Shown here: positions 9,783 through 22,597 of the stretch, piece by piece
Numbering within the stretch: the first letter of the stretch is position 1
Layout: every line of letters begins with the position of its first letter
Assembly: GCF_032118995.1 (NCBI RefSeq)
Contig: NC_092650.1
Coordinates: forward strand, 21,328,501-21,392,500
Direction of reading: 5' to 3'
Length of the DNA: 64,000 nucleotides
Source of the DNA: Asterias amurensis
Lineage: Eukaryota > Echinodermata > Asteroidea > Forcipulatida > Asteriidae
Position numbers and translations under genes: made by a program
Notes under the pieces: generated by a model
Database searches by the model: none
Seen by the model: the letters and a program-made list of their open reading frames with translations, nothing else
Told to the model about the DNA's origin: nothing

Positions 9783-11965
9783 TACGAATGGGGCATGCAC
9801 TTCTCTCGTTTAATTATCTCGCTGGACCAGGCGAAGCAATATTATTCTCTCCGCACGTAATCCGGTTTTGCCGTCAAGCGTGACGGTGTCTGCATGCATC
9901 GCACCAAAACACATCAACGTAAACACGTTATGTTTGCTCATAAATTAATATCAGACATACAACTCTCTCATTGCACAAAACATAAAAAGGCAATCACACT
10001 TAACATTTTGTACAGTATTTTTCAGTGTTTTTAGTGGCACTGTTTTGAAAATATCAACGGAATTTAGTAAACTTGCGGGTATAACCATGTACAATCAATG
10101 GTTGTAGGCTATCCGTAAGGTTACTATTTATGTAAAGTTTATTCCTATTTAATACTACAAGTTGCTTCCAATATTTTTAGTGTAAACCATAATAGTAGCC
10201 GTTGTAAACAAATTGTTGTAACTCATAAACGGTACGGTCAAAAATCGCGAAATTTCACAAGTTCCCTCGGTAATTTACGCAGTCTAACCATACTCTCAGA
10301 AGAAAACCTCTTTTGATGTAGAATACAGGATTTATCAGACTGCAGATATAATTCAAATCAATGTCACAACATTCAACTTTTTAAAACATGTTTCGCTTTC
10401 AGTTAAAGGTGTAATTTAAAAAATACAGCCGATTGTGTCACATGATCACGTGTAAACATTGTTAGCGTGATCGGTCTATTATTCTCCCGTTGCCGATAGG
10501 ATAGTTAATTAAAAACAAAAACTTCACACACTATAGGCCTTCAGCCAGGGAAAAAATTTAGTTAATTGTACCGAATGAAACCATGTCTTTTTTTAAAGGT
10601 GGAGGAGGGACCCCCCCCCCCCCCACACACACACACACACACAAACACTTTAATTTAAATGGCCGACCGACATATTTTTTCAAGAAAAACAGCTTTGTTA
10701 AAAAAAAAGTCTGAGAAATTTAAAAATTTTTACTTGTAAAATGTATTTTCGTTAAAAAAAAAGGGGGAGAAAAGTAGGTGGCCTCTGAAATAAGGAAACG
10801 GACAGGATGCTCGTATTTCCTTCTTTTTTTTTTAATGCGATGTTAATAAAAAGGGATGTAATCTATTTTTCTGCCACCACGGACGAATTCATGGCTGATT
10901 TGGTTGTTACTAATTTGAATTCATGTAATTGTGAGGCAATCCCCTCCTGTTCAATATGCACATTCACACCCCCCCATCTCCCCATAACAAAAAATAAAAA
11001 TAACGTGATCGTCATCCAACGTTCTCCTACAACTTCTCTTAACCTTAAAAACACCTGAACACAAAATTTCGAAACATAAGAGTATTGTTTAGTAACAGTA
11101 GCACAATTTTATGTTTACTCGTCCTAATTCGACATAGAATTAATCCGAGTGTTTCGTGAAACCGGCTGCAGCAATTTTGTAAGCCTCTTGTTGGTCTATA
11201 GGCAAATCTATAGGCGTATTGTGAGTAAAGTCACCAATACGCAGCATGCAAAAAACTTTCCAGTGAGTATGGGTTGGCAAATGGCAAACATACGCCTCTC
11301 GTAATACTTATACATGACGTCATTGACGTCATCCAGCCGCCATCTTAGAGGAAAAACGGTGACGGAACAATCGAGACGCACGGATTTGTACGCGCGGCGC
11401 ACAGTATCTGCCAATGAACAACCTCCTTTTGACCTCTAGGTGAGGGCGCCCTACTGAAATGACGCCCATCGCCTCGTTTTGGGTTAGCATTGTGACGTAC
11501 CTCATACATAAATATGGTGTAGAATGGTGGCGTAATGCACCGGCGTGAATGCGTCATAGATAGGAAGCGTCTGCCTAGTGCATCGCAAATGCAAACCGAT
11601 AAAACGCGTCATGATCTGTCTTGTCAACAGCAATGCACCAACCATCGAAACTGTTTGCGTTACGTTGCTAGAATCATGCGCGTAAAACAGTTCACTAGCT
11701 GCAGCGCGGTTCCTATGTCACACTACTTGACAACCACAGAAACATTCGATTCATTGTGACGTCACAAGGAAAAAAGTTTCGCGCTCTCTCTTAAATAGAA
11801 CAAGTTACCATGTGTGTGCAGCTGCATGCGATACATAAACACAACATGAAGCACATACTCTCTGTTCTTGTTTAAAACTTCGTGTGATAAACAGGGATTT
11901 TTTTGTGCTATAGTGTATCCAGCGAGATTTTTCTACGGAAGATTCTAAAAACTTGAAAAGCGAAA
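9783..11965. other. Intergenic stretch between the GPx and kinase-fragment genes
   Basis: Contains the GPx 5' flank, a C-run followed by a CA microsatellite near 10610-10643, T/A-rich DNA, a family E-like fragment near 11120-11165, and an imperfect inverted element around 11230-11530 with AATACTTATACATGACGTCA at one side and GTGACGTACCTCATACATAAA at the other. No supported exon. Confidence 0.5.
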
Positions 11966-13807
11966 ATGATTACAGTTCTACGATTAGCTGAGCAGCTTAT
12001 GTCAGTGGAGTACCGGTAAGCTATAGTTTATAATTAATTTATTCATCAGTCGAGTTTTATGTTGTTTTTGGTGACATCTTACTTCGCAAAACGATTCCTG
12101 TATAGATTTACACAGCACAACTGATATACTATGGACGAAAAGTACGGACTAATAAAAGAAAGCAAAACAAACCAACAAACCAATGAACAAACAAACAAGA
12201 TTGTACGGACTTTTGGATAACCTTTAACAGTTTTTTTTTTACATTTTGAAATCAAATTTTCTGGACTAATTGTCATCATTATCGTATTATGGTTATTTAT
12301 GTCTAAAGTGACTAATCGCGGTATTAAAATGTACTGTGCATGTGATCGAGGTGCATAAATGTTTTCCTACCAAAACACAAATTAATATTAACTTGTTTTT
12401 GTTAACAGACGAATGTTACCATCGCGGTTGACTTCTACTTCCGACGAGCTGTTACAGCATTCCACCCCAAAGACCACGCCCCCACTTTCAACTTTGTTTG
12501 AAAGTCAAGATGAAAAGGCTTGGTGCCTGCAGTCTGAGTCAACTGTCGATGTGATTGACAGGTGAGTGCACTGAAACATCATTCAAATCTAGAAAAGTAT
12601 TTTAATAAAGACACTCGTTACTTATGGTAACTACTTTGAAATAATAATTGTTAGCTTAAAAACGTACTTGGTAACGAGCAATGGAGAGATGTTGGTATTA
12701 TAAAACATTGTGAAAAAGCGCTCCCTCTAAAGTTACTCAGTTTTTAAGAAAGAAGTAATTTCTCTCTGAAATAATTTTAGTTTTAATAAGAGACCTTAAA
12801 CTCAAGGCATCTGAAAGCATAACACTTTTCTTCAACAATTCTCTCGCAACTTCGACGACCACATGAGTAAAAAAAAAAACACAGGTTTGTTAGGCCTGCG
12901 CTAAACGTCGCTCTTTTGTCGAGTTTATTAATTCATCATTATTTGAGTTCGACACGGAAAAAATGCGACGTTTAGCGCGGGCCTTATTTAACGCACATGT
13001 TGGGAACGTATATATACTTGACAATATTTTGATCTTTGTTTTAAAAAGGAATGAGTCTTTGGTAATTTATCCTTTCATGCTGACATTTATTTTAGGGAAA
13101 GGTTCAGCCAGGGAGAACAGTCATTGGAGTTATGCAGAGGTTTAGCTCCATAATGGCAAAGCTCCACAATATAAGGTAAATCTTTAATTAACTCATTAAT
13201 TATCAATGTCATTAATTGAAGAAAGACTAAGGAAAGCGAGCAGAAATCAGGTGCAATCAGCGAAACTAGTATAATACAAAAATAGCAGTAAGAATAATCA
13301 CCCAGTAGTTTTACGTTATGTTTTGTTTTCTACAGGAAACAGATGGCTGGCCCAAAGACCCCATCAGAAATCAAAGCAAAGAACCAAAAGAAAGAGTCAT
13401 TAAGAACAGCAGTAGCTCAGTCAGCAACAGCCCCCGGTCCTTCCACAATCTTGCCTCCTGAACCTTCAGTTATTCCAATCCTTCTGGAGAATGAACTAGA
13501 AGACGTCTTGAGTCAAGGCTACCCAGTCTGTCTCGGCAGTGGGGCACATGGAGAGGTCCATCTCAAGAGAAAGATTGTAGATGGTACTCTGGTAGCAGTC
13601 AAGAGACTGAAAGATGTTCAGGACCCCATAAAAGCAAATCAAGAAATGGTCACAGAGATCAGAACCATGATGGCTGTGCAACATTTCACCGAATTCAGCC
13701 GAGTTTTAGGCATCATTGATCAACAATCATTTGGTGTTGAGTTTGTTGGAGACCCAGTATCAAAGACATCCACAGATCTAAACAACAAAATAATACACAA
13801 AATTTAA
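11966..13807 (+). CDS. Short gene with only the N-terminal part of a protein kinase domain
   Basis: Three exons join in frame: 11966-12015, 12409-12561 and 13336-13807 (TAA), with GTAAGC and GTGAGT donors, giving 224 residues. Residues 1 to about 115 are low-complexity and Ser/Thr/Pro-rich. The kinase part then has a glycine loop (LGSGAHGEV, about 134-142), the VAVK lysine (about 157) and a possible helix-C glutamate in MVTEIRTMM (about 175). The frame ends soon after strand 4, without HRD, DFG or the C-lobe. AATAAA follows at 13891, so the gene seems to end here. It may be a truncated gene, a regulatory fragment, or an alternative short isoform of a longer kinase. A start at the exon-3 ATG (13343) is possible. 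It should not have kinase activity as read. Confidence 0.6.
12615..12880 (-). repeat. Family B fragment
   Basis: Has GTAACGAGCAATGGAGAGAT, ATAAAACATTGTGA and AAAGCGCTCCCTCTAAAGT, matching the left half of reverse-oriented B copies, then TCTCGCAACTTCGACGACCA. It is in the kinase-gene intron. Confidence 0.6.
12891..12985. repeat. Small foldback (GGCCTGCGCTAAACGTCGC arms)
   Basis: About 22-bp arms at 12891-12913 and 12964-12985 with one or two mismatches, separated by about 50 AT-rich bases. It is in the kinase-gene intron. Confidence 0.6.
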
Positions 13808-13890
13808 AGAAATCCGACAATTATGCGTACATTTTTAGATAATAGTTATGAAAAGAAAAGACTTGTCAATTAATAATATTGTAAAATTTC

Positions 13891-13896
13891 AATAAA
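13891..13896 (+). terminator. Polyadenylation signal AATAAA after the kinase fragment
   Basis: Canonical AATAAA 84 nt after the TAA at 13805-13807, in AT-rich sequence. Its position supports the short gene end. Confidence 0.55.
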
Positions 13897-15454
13897 CTAA
13901 ATTATTGATAAACCAGTCATGCTTCTAAATTCTGACATTTATTTTAATTTGCCTCGACTGTCGCCCCGCCCTCTCTGAATGAAAAGGTTAAAAAATGAAC
14001 TACCAGCTACAGCTGCTGCTGTACCCTTAACCTATCACACCGGGCAAGTTAATTTCATAAGCACAAATCTAAGCTAAGCAAAACCATTATTAAATTGCTT
14101 ATTAAATTGCTTAACAGAATAAGGTTACAAGCCAAAACACCATGTGACATGTTCAATTTGTGATTGGTATCTTGCTCACTATTGCTAAGCAGTGAATTTG
14201 TAAGCATTATTTTCTACTTAAGCTCCTCTATGAAATTTGGCTGTGGTCTTAATAATTGGGATCAATGGAATTTGGTTCCAGGGTGTATGTTTATCTGATG
14301 AGAGTCACAGTGAAACCGGTGAGTAAAAATTAAGACATTTTGACTAATTTGTAAATTCTTGTCATGCATTCAGTTAGATGTTCCATTTCATTTTGGCTAA
14401 AATAACCGTAGAGGGCGCTTTTCAAGACTAGGCAAAATTTTGAAGAAATGAAAAATGCAGGGGGCAGCAAGTCCAGCATTTTTACAAATACGGGCAACAA
14501 ATTCAAATAGTCACAAGGCGTATTATGTTGGTCAATGGTTGAAAAACTACAAGGATAAGTCTAGTTAATTAATCAATTTGAGCTAATTATTGAAAAAACA
14601 CAAGTCCAGCTTTGGGTCGAAAATATCAACTTCATGTAAAGACTCACGGGGGGGGGGGTGAGTCCATCATGATTATCAAATCTGGGCCGAAAAATAGAGA
14701 AAATACAGGAGATAAGTTCAGCATTTTTATCCAAAGACGGTCGAAAATTGAAAAATCCTGATAAGTGGTAGTTTCAGCATTATTTTATTCAATTTACGCA
14801 AGGGTTTTTTAGTACAGCATTTTTATCGAAGTTGTGCAAAAAATGAAAACAATCACAAAGGGGTTAAGTCCAGCATTTGTATCCAATTTAAGCTCAAAAT
14901 TGGAAAAAAAAATCACAAGGGGGTAGGCCTACAGTCTAGCATTTAAACCAAATTTAGACCGAAAACTTTGAAAATGATAAAGTGTCGGTCTAGCATTTTT
15001 ATCAAATTTTGGCTGAATTTTTAATTAAAAAAAACCTTAGTGTGGTATAATATCAGCATTTATTCAATTATAAAAAGCATTTTTTTATCAAAGTAGTGCC
15101 AAAAGTTGAAAACAATCACAAGGGGTAGTAAGTAAGTCCGCAATTTTGACCAATTTAAAGGGGCACGCCGGCTGAAGTGGGGACTATTTGGGCTACAAAG
15201 TAGACTAAGATTCATATCTTCTTCCAGGAGTGAAGTAGAACAGTCCATAAAACATCATCAAATTTAGCCGTTTTTGAGCATTTTATTTTACAAAAACGAA
15301 GGTCGAATGATAGTTTGAACCACAAGGTGGTTCGATCAATCACGTGACGTTCCGAGTTAGTTTTACTTTCAGTCCTAGAAAAGTTAATTTTCATGAGTAA
15401 AAATGACAAAACAATAATAATACTATGTCTCTCTCCCTTAACCGGAGACATCCG
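13897..15454. other. Intergenic DNA with a degenerate tandem repeat of about 70-75 bp
   Basis: From about 14450 to 15150 the phrase AAGTCCAGCATTTTTATC, then a GGCCGAAAAT-like word, then ATCACAAGGGG recurs every 70-75 bases with heavy divergence. A fragment of family F (GCTAAGCA words) lies near 14060-14220. No exon was seen. Confidence 0.55.
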
Positions 15455-17235
15455 AGAACAATGAGGGTTATTTTAGGCGTTGTATGATACATACAACGTG
15501 CACACATCACCAGTAGAAAAAGGTCTCCACTTGTGCGGTACAAGGGGTGTATAATATGAAACAACTTTTCCATTGCAATGTGCACAAATTTGTCTCTCCC
15601 ACATACCGCGCTTGAAGCACAGTGTACCCGTGTAATAAGAGTTATTGTAGGCACTATGAGAACATACAATGTGTACAACGCGCATCCCGTCAAAAGGTCC
15701 TCGCTTGTACGGTACGAATTTTCTAGCTATTAAACAAACTTTTCCATTGAGATGTGCACAAATTTGTTCACTTCAACTGCGGTTTGCTGCAGTATCGTGT
15801 ACCGGCAAAATGATGGATATTTTAGGCGCTGAGTGACCATACAACGTGCACAAAATTACCTGTTAAAAAGGTCCTCGCTTGTACGGTTCAAAGTGTGGAT
15901 GTTGAGAAAATAACTTTTCCATTATGATGTGAACAAAATGTGTCCCCCTTTAGTAGCACCACTGTCGTGTCGTGTACCCGTACAATGATGGATATTTTAG
16001 GAGCTGAAACGTGCACACAGATTTAAAGCCATTATACACTTTCGGTAAACAGTATATTGTCCAAGTCCCACACTTCGTGTATCACAACTTATATATAAAA
16101 TAACAATCCTGTGGAAATTTAGGCTCAATCGGTCATCGGAGTCTGGAGAAAATAACGGGAAAACCCACTCCTGTTTTCGCGCGTTTCGCCGTGTCATGAC
16201 ATGTGTTTATAACAAATCTGTAATTCTCGTTAACGAGAATTTATATTGTTTTACCGTTTTCTCAAAAAGTAAAGCATTTCATGGACTAATATTTCAAGAG
16301 AAGTCTTTCACCATTACCGTCTGTAAACCCTGTAAATTATTTGTAAATCTGTGAACTTTTTTTTTTTTCTGTACCGAAAGGGTCCAATGGCTTTAAAAGG
16401 TCGTCTCACTTGTACGCTTCAAAGTGTGTAATGTTGAGAACGTGGCTTTCCCGTTATATGCTGTGCACAAAGTTGTGCGCTGAGTGACCATACAACATGC
16501 ACAAATTTACCTATTAAAAAGGTCCACACTTGTACGGTTCAAAGTGTGATTGTGGAGAAAATAACTTTCCCATTATGATGTGCACAAAATCTGTCCCCCT
16601 AATAGCAACACTGCAGTATCGTGTACCCGTACAATGAGGGATATTTTAGGCGCTGAGTGACCATACAACATGCACAAAAATTTCCCATAAAAAAGGTCCT
16701 CACTTGTACGGTTCAAAGTGTGTATGTTCAGAATTTGGCTTTCCCGTAATGATGTGCACAAAGTTGTCTCCGCACACTTTTGTAAAACTACAGTATCGTG
16801 TACCGGCACAACGAGGGATATTTTAGGCGCTGAGTGACCATACAACGTTGACGTTTGCTGCGGCATTGTGTACCTGCATAATGAGGGCGATTCCACGCGA
16901 TGAGACACATATACAACGTGCACAAATTTTACGGTACAATGTGGAAGAGAAATATCATGTTTTATTGGGATGTAGTGCACAATTAGGCGTGCACAGATTT
17001 CCGCGTAAAAATTTCCCCATTTTGTATGGTACAAAGCCCCACAATGAACGAAATAACTCTTCCACTGGAATGTGCACAATTCGGTCTCCCTAACCCGGTG
17101 ACAGACTTCGTATTGTGTACCCGTACAATGAGGTTTATTTTGTTGGTGCTACATGTGCCCAAAAAACGAACGTGTGTGTGTGTGTGGTGCACTCATAACT
17201 TTTCCATTGTAATGTCCCCGTGTAATGAGGACTAG
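15455..17235. repeat. Satellite-like array of about 175-bp units, interrupted by a family A element
   Basis: The marker AATGAGGGATATTTTAGGCG recurs, with changes, near 15459, 15634, 15806, 15980, 16632, 16810 and 17128. Between markers sit TGCACAAA, AAAAAGGTCCTCACTTGTAC and ATAACTTTTCCATTATGATG. Spacing is about 172-178 bp apart from the family A insertion at 16023-16396. A stray partial unit lies at 19950-20065. Open frames here are artefacts of the repeat. Confidence 0.75.
16023..16396 (+). repeat. Family A element, copy 2, inside the 175-bp satellite
   Basis: Runs from TTAAAGCCATTATACACTTT to TCCAATGGCTTTAA. The interior has GCTCAATCGGTCATCGGAGT and GCATTTCATGGACTAATATT. Satellite sequence resumes on both sides. 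Confidence 0.8.
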
Positions 17236-17814
17236 CGGTTCGCGCGGCACCCCGCTAGGATATAAAAATCCTTTACACAAATATTTCGAAATGTGGGTGA
17301 GGGTGTTATACGCCTCTCTCAATATTTATGCATGGCGTCATAATTCTAACCCAAAATGAAGCTATTCCGCACGTCCACCACTACTTGCAGTGGCTGTACC
17401 CACCTCGTTTTGGGTTAGACAACGTACCTTATGCATCTAGAAACTATAAGGCTCCCCCGTGATCCTTATAGGGGTCTAATATGTTGGGCCTCCCTAACGT
17501 TACACGTTTTTCAAATCAGCGTTGATAGGTGAAACTGACCGTTAGCCAGCAATAACTAAAGTTTCTTTTGTACTACACTACCAAAACTTTCTCCACACAC
17601 TCAATATACATTCATAATGCTTGCATTTCCTTTTTAAAAAACATCGTATCTACTGTTTTTTTTTTTCGGGGGGGGGGGGCGGGCGTGGTAAGAGCGTAGG
17701 CCTCTTTTTAGTTTATTCTCATCTGAATTGGTCTTGTAAACTTTCTGGTCAATAGGCTGCATGTATAACGGGAGCACTTAACGTGAACGTCAAAAAAGTG
17801 TTTTGCAGGCAGAG
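17236..17814. other. Intergenic stretch, no gene seen
   Basis: Contains CCTCGTTTTGGGTTAGAC and similar words shared with about 11.46 kb, plus a T-run and G-run near 17658-17680. Nothing else recognisable. Confidence 0.45.
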
Positions 17815-18447
17815 ATGCCAAGTCCAGAGGCTAGCTATGTGTGAGATTTTTCAAAGCTCAACCCCCATCCCCCCGGAAAAAAAATTGCCAGTTTAAGAAG
17901 GCCTTTTTAAATCGCCGCCCAACCTTTTTTTTATTTTTATTTTTTTATAAATAAATAAAACAATGTGAAATTTAATTGTGGACAAAAAGTGTTTCAAAAT
18001 GCATCAAAAGCCTCCTCAGAATAATTAAAACTCACTTGAGGTACACAGGAGATGTTGATGGTTAATGTGGAGGTTCGATTGTGTCAGATTATATCCTTCC
18101 AAACTTGAAAAAAATAGACTAAAAATGATGTCCAAAATCAATCGCTCACTTCTTCTGCCTGTTGTGTCTTCGCTAGTGGAGCGCATTTCAACGAATTTGC
18201 TAAAAGAATCGGAACAAACTTGTGCGCAATAAGCGTTTTGCGCTCTGCCGAATTTGAGCTGAACCTACTGGATGAGCAAAAGCGTGCGCAATCTGCAAAT
18301 TTGCGCTCTGTTTGTACAAATTTTGTACAAAAAATGTCGTTAATTTGTTTTCCCGATCTCGCCCCAATAATGGTTGATGTGCGTGTGAGCGTGAGACAGA
18401 GCCCAAATGCGTGAGTCTCACGCCTAATGCGTGAGACTTGGCAGGTC
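17815..18447. mobile_element. Possible DNA-transposon remnant with AGATGCCAAGTC ends
   Basis: AGATGCCAAGTC at the left is matched by GACTTGGCAGGTCT at the right as imperfect inverted ends. Near the right end is a short palindromic run, TGCGTGAGTCTCACGC. The interior has no transposase similarity that I can see. The open frame at 18138-18536 on the minus strand is not convincing. Confidence 0.4.
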
Positions 18448-20829
18448 TGGTTTTGTTTTATTGTCACTTTGGGCTTATTGCATCTCGCGAAATTTGAACG
18501 ACAAACGACACAATTTCTGACCGCGTTCATGTTCACGCTGCTCTAGGAACAAACCTCCATACATCCCATATCTCTGGAACCCTATATCGTACAAACTAAA
18601 TAAAAACGATAAACTCGTTCCCACTCCTTAATTTTCTCTAACTTATTTCACTTTCAGAAAGCATGTCAAGTCATGATTAGGGTTTGTTACGTCCAGTTTG
18701 GGTCAATAGACAAACTCCTAAAAATGTACCCCATTCAGCCGCACGAGGTCTCTTTTGTTAATCTCCATCAGTAACCAACCCGACGGGCCGATGGCTAAAT
18801 TAATCTTCATAATGGATTTGGCAAAATGTACATTCTGAGACCTGATCGACACACTGCTCTAACCAAATTTGTGAATGGACTTATTCAAAAGGAAACTTAA
18901 TGTCGTTTTGCTTAACAACTTTGACCAAATGCAAAGCAAAGTTCTTTTTTTTTTACAGCTTCAAAACAGCCTTTGACGTGTGTGTATAAGTTTCACCATA
19001 GAGTAAGGAATGGTTTCACAATTCTACCGCCATGGTTAAACTCTGAAACTGCAACATTATACCTCCATGAACAGACCGTATTCTAAAACGGTATTCATGT
19101 ACCCATTTGAGTTTACTGGCAAAAGGTCCAAGGTCGCCACCCACTGTCAACCTAAAGTGGTCCCACGGCGACCTTCTTCACCAAGCAACAGGTGGCCTGT
19201 CTCAAACCAGACAACACACCACTCACAATACACTGACCAGAATGGCTCTTTGTGTAAGCCCCCCCCCCCCCCACCCCCAAAATGTTATTAATTGTATAGT
19301 TCCCTTAGACACCTTCCAACCTATAGCCGGCCCTACCCAATGTTTCCAAATTATTAAGCTTCCGTTTGATCCCATCCTTGTTCATCATGATAATTCTCAT
19401 GCCGTTTGGAAGTGAATGCTTTTTTATAAATATTCTCCATTTAATCTTTTCAACAAATGAGTCACCCGCAGAAGGATTTCTAGGAAGTCTGATAACAACG
19501 TCGACCAGTGGTTGACACATGGTCACCTGCGAAACATCAATCTACGGTACTTAATCCATTCAATGCAAATTCGGTCAAATTCGTGAGATTGGTAGGGCGG
19601 ATCGAATGGCGGGTGGGCGTTCAAGGGGCAATGAATGAACCAATCCGGAGCACCATCTGCGAAACACTGTCCAATGAGTCGCCTGTCAGAAAGATTTCTA
19701 GGAAGTCTGGTAACAACATCGACCAGTGGTTGACGCACGGTCCTTGCCCAAACTTCCTCCAATCACATGACTTGTAAGTGCGAGTTTGGATCCTGGTTTT
19801 GCAGACTTGCAACCCGACGTCTGAAACCACACAAACGTATTGAATTCCACACAAACAACCGTGTTGGATTCCACAAGGATGCCATACCACTGGACCTTCT
19901 AATTTTCAATCCAAGATGGCGCAGGTTACGCTTTTAATAGTATAGATTTTTTATACGTGCACACGGTGCACCAATAAAAAAGTTCTTCACTTGTACAGTA
20001 CAAAGTGTGAGTGTTGATAATAATACAACTTTTCCATTGAGATGTGCACAATTTTGTCTCCCTAAACGTGGTGCAAAAGGCACCTGCAAAATACATGACT
20101 GAAAAATGGAAAAATCAGGCTATATTTGAAATTTACTTCTTTATTCATCCTCTTGCATTATTACAATATACACACCAAGTAAACGACTGCAGTTATGTAC
20201 AAATAAGTCAAACGAAAATAACAAGTCGGTCATCAGAGCCACTAACTAAGCAATGCATGACCTCGGATTCAAATATTAGTGTAACTCTTAAATTAAGTCT
20301 TTCTAGAATTTTCACAATGTTTCCGCCTGTATAATATAATAACTGTACGTTTTTCAAAACATATCTAGCAATTTGTATTATTATCTCTTTTTCTTTCTCT
20401 CTAAAAAAAAAAAACCAGTTCAGATGAATTTCTACAATCTTTTTACATTATATCTTTCACTTCAACAATTATAGATGGCAGAAAGCAAAACCATATATTG
20501 TACAGCTCACCAACAAATGCTTTATAATAATATCTAATTAACCCTACTCATTATTACTAAACAAAAGCAAAGCCATAAAAATACCTCTCTAAAAATATTT
20601 TGTACATTTCTTTAGTTTATATACAATGCTATTTATTATCTCACCCATAAACTTTCCCAACGAACAAAAGAGGTTTTCAAACAACATTGGGCGCTTCCTG
20701 TTTGAAATGAATATGAATATGATTCACACAAATATAAATCCCACCAAATTGAGTGGTTTTCTTTGTACTTCCTGAACTTACAAAATAGCGGACTGTGCTA
20801 AAAAAAAAATTAACACACAGTTTGAGGGA
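18448..20829. other. Intergenic DNA with a local tandem duplication
   Basis: Two related blocks near 19455-19530 and 19668-19745 share GATTTCTAGGAAGTCTG and CGACCAGTGGTTGAC, a diverged tandem duplication about 213 bp apart. There is a C-run near 19260 and a stray 175-bp satellite unit at 19950-20065. No supported gene. Confidence 0.5.
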
Positions 20830-21195
20830 CCATTATGTTGATCTATTATAGAAAGATAATATTCTACTTTAAAAACATCTTTGGATTGGGCACTTTAAAA
20901 AGTGTTTGGTTATGAATTGAATATAGTTATAGGTCGGAGAGATGTTTTAAAGTAGAATACATGATCAACACAACCATCCAAGAAATGTGTGGCTTTCCTT
21001 TTACTTCATGAACTAACAAAATGGCAGACGCGCCGTGCTAGTTCGTAAAGTGAAAGAAAAAACAACACAATTTTTAGCAACATTTATGTGAATCAATGTA
21101 TTCTACTTTAAAAACATCTTTCAAATTTAAAAAATTTAATAACAAATGCTTTCAATAGCCCAAAGTGCCAATACGAAAGCAATGCGCCCCTTTAA
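20830..21195. repeat. Family D-related foldback, diverged copy
   Basis: AGAATATTCTACTTTAAAAACATC-like words and their complement GATGTTTTAAAGTAGAATAC face each other, as in family D copy 1. The hairpin centre ATGGCAGACGCGCCGTGCTAG is different. Ends are unclear. Confidence 0.45.
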
Positions 21196-21689
21196 TAATA
21201 TATGGTCTTTTTCTCTAGAAGTTTGCTTCACCAACAGCTCCTTTCACGGTTCATTTAGGGGATTATTTTAAGGGTTTTACCAAAACACTTTTTAAAACAA
21301 TCAAAGTGATTGGGTTTTTGAAAACTGAAATAAAGTGAAATGTCAGAAACTAATTTTTTTTTTTTTTGCGGAATGAATAACTTTTTGCATTCAACCATTC
21401 AATTCAACAATTCAGTTAGAATACTTGGAATTGTTTTAACAATAATGACACAAGCTTCATCTTTCGTAGGATTTCCTTCTATGAATATCTCACAAATCTG
21501 GGAGCGATTAAAAACATTTTACCTTTAAAACATGGACCGATTTCACCAGAGTAACACACATTATACATAAAGACATACCAATATATCAAAATGCGATATA
21601 ATAAAATATTGATGTCAATTAATAAACAACGAGGGAAACTGACTGAGTTGATTTAAACTGATTTGGGGTTGAAAAAAAATAATTGAAAA

Positions 21690-21985
21690 GAACAGGATTT
21701 GAACCAACGACCTCCAGATTAACTAGCACTGCAGCCGATTTCACGAAACGCTAGGATTAATCCTAATCTCGATTTGGGACAAGTAACTCGTCCTAACTTA
21801 GGGATTAATCTTAAGGTTTGCATGCTACAGTGCAAGGCTGGGACTCGTCCGAAATCCTAAGATTAATTTTAAGTTAGGAAGAGTTTGTGAAAACGACGGC
21901 AGGCATGTTAATCTAGAGGTCGTTGATTCAAATCCTGCTTGAGTATATTATATTTTTCGTTGTTCAACCCCACGTCAAAATAATT
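21690..21985. repeat. Inverted pair of tRNA-like SINE tails around a family E element
   Basis: Left: AACAGGATTTGAACCAACGA, the complement of a tRNA B-box region. Right (about 21905-21950): AATCTAGAGGTCGTTGATTC followed by AAATCCTGCT, the same region in plus orientation. Between them (21735-21897) is a family E foldback with AGGATTAATCCTAA and CCTAACTTAGGGATTAATC. The outer parts (GGGGTTGAA and TTCAACCCC) also mirror each other. Confidence 0.6.
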
Positions 21986-22597
21986 ATGTAATTATTGGAC
22001 TAGAAATACCTCATTTAGATAAGCATGAAGAACCCATAACAGTAAACTTGTGCAAGTTATAATCTTTGGATACAATAAAACCATTCAAATAATACTGTGA
22101 ACGACAAACGTCGGAATTATATTCGGAATTACATATTTTTAGATAAAGTTTATTCTGGGTAAATTCATACTTATTGTTTTTTTTTTATTATTTATAATTA
22201 ATACTTTCAATTGGGCAGACACATTTCTTTTTACTATTAGGTGAACATTTTTTTTAACTCAGTTTTACAATCCACCAACTAATATAATTACTAGGATTGA
22301 AAAGAATACACATTCGACTTCCACATGAATAAAATAAAAAAGAAGGCGACTGAAAGAATATTGGAAGTAAATTCTAGGGATGTAATCATGAGCCCTAGAT
22401 GCATGTTCCTTTTTAAATTCAAGGTGTTAGCCGCGAATTTGGAATCAAGCTCACAACTAAGTTGAAAATTTACAGAACAAAATTGATCAAGTTCGAGTGC
22501 ACACATTTAGCAGCCCGTGTTTGACCACTGACTAGCAACATACATGCGCAGTGACGTAATGACTCGTTTGGAAGCCTAGTCAACTATCGGTATGGTA

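Noticed and set aside
13097-13173. Extra exon of the kinase-fragment gene
   Set aside because: Good acceptor and donor, but in the phase set by exon 2 it contains a stop; skipping it keeps the frame open.
16573-17079. 168-codon minus-strand open frame
   Set aside because: Translation of the 175-bp satellite; repeated words such as MLYGHSAPKISL are repeat units.
18138-18536. 132-codon minus-strand open frame
   Set aside because: No recognisable domain, and it lies in a likely transposon remnant.
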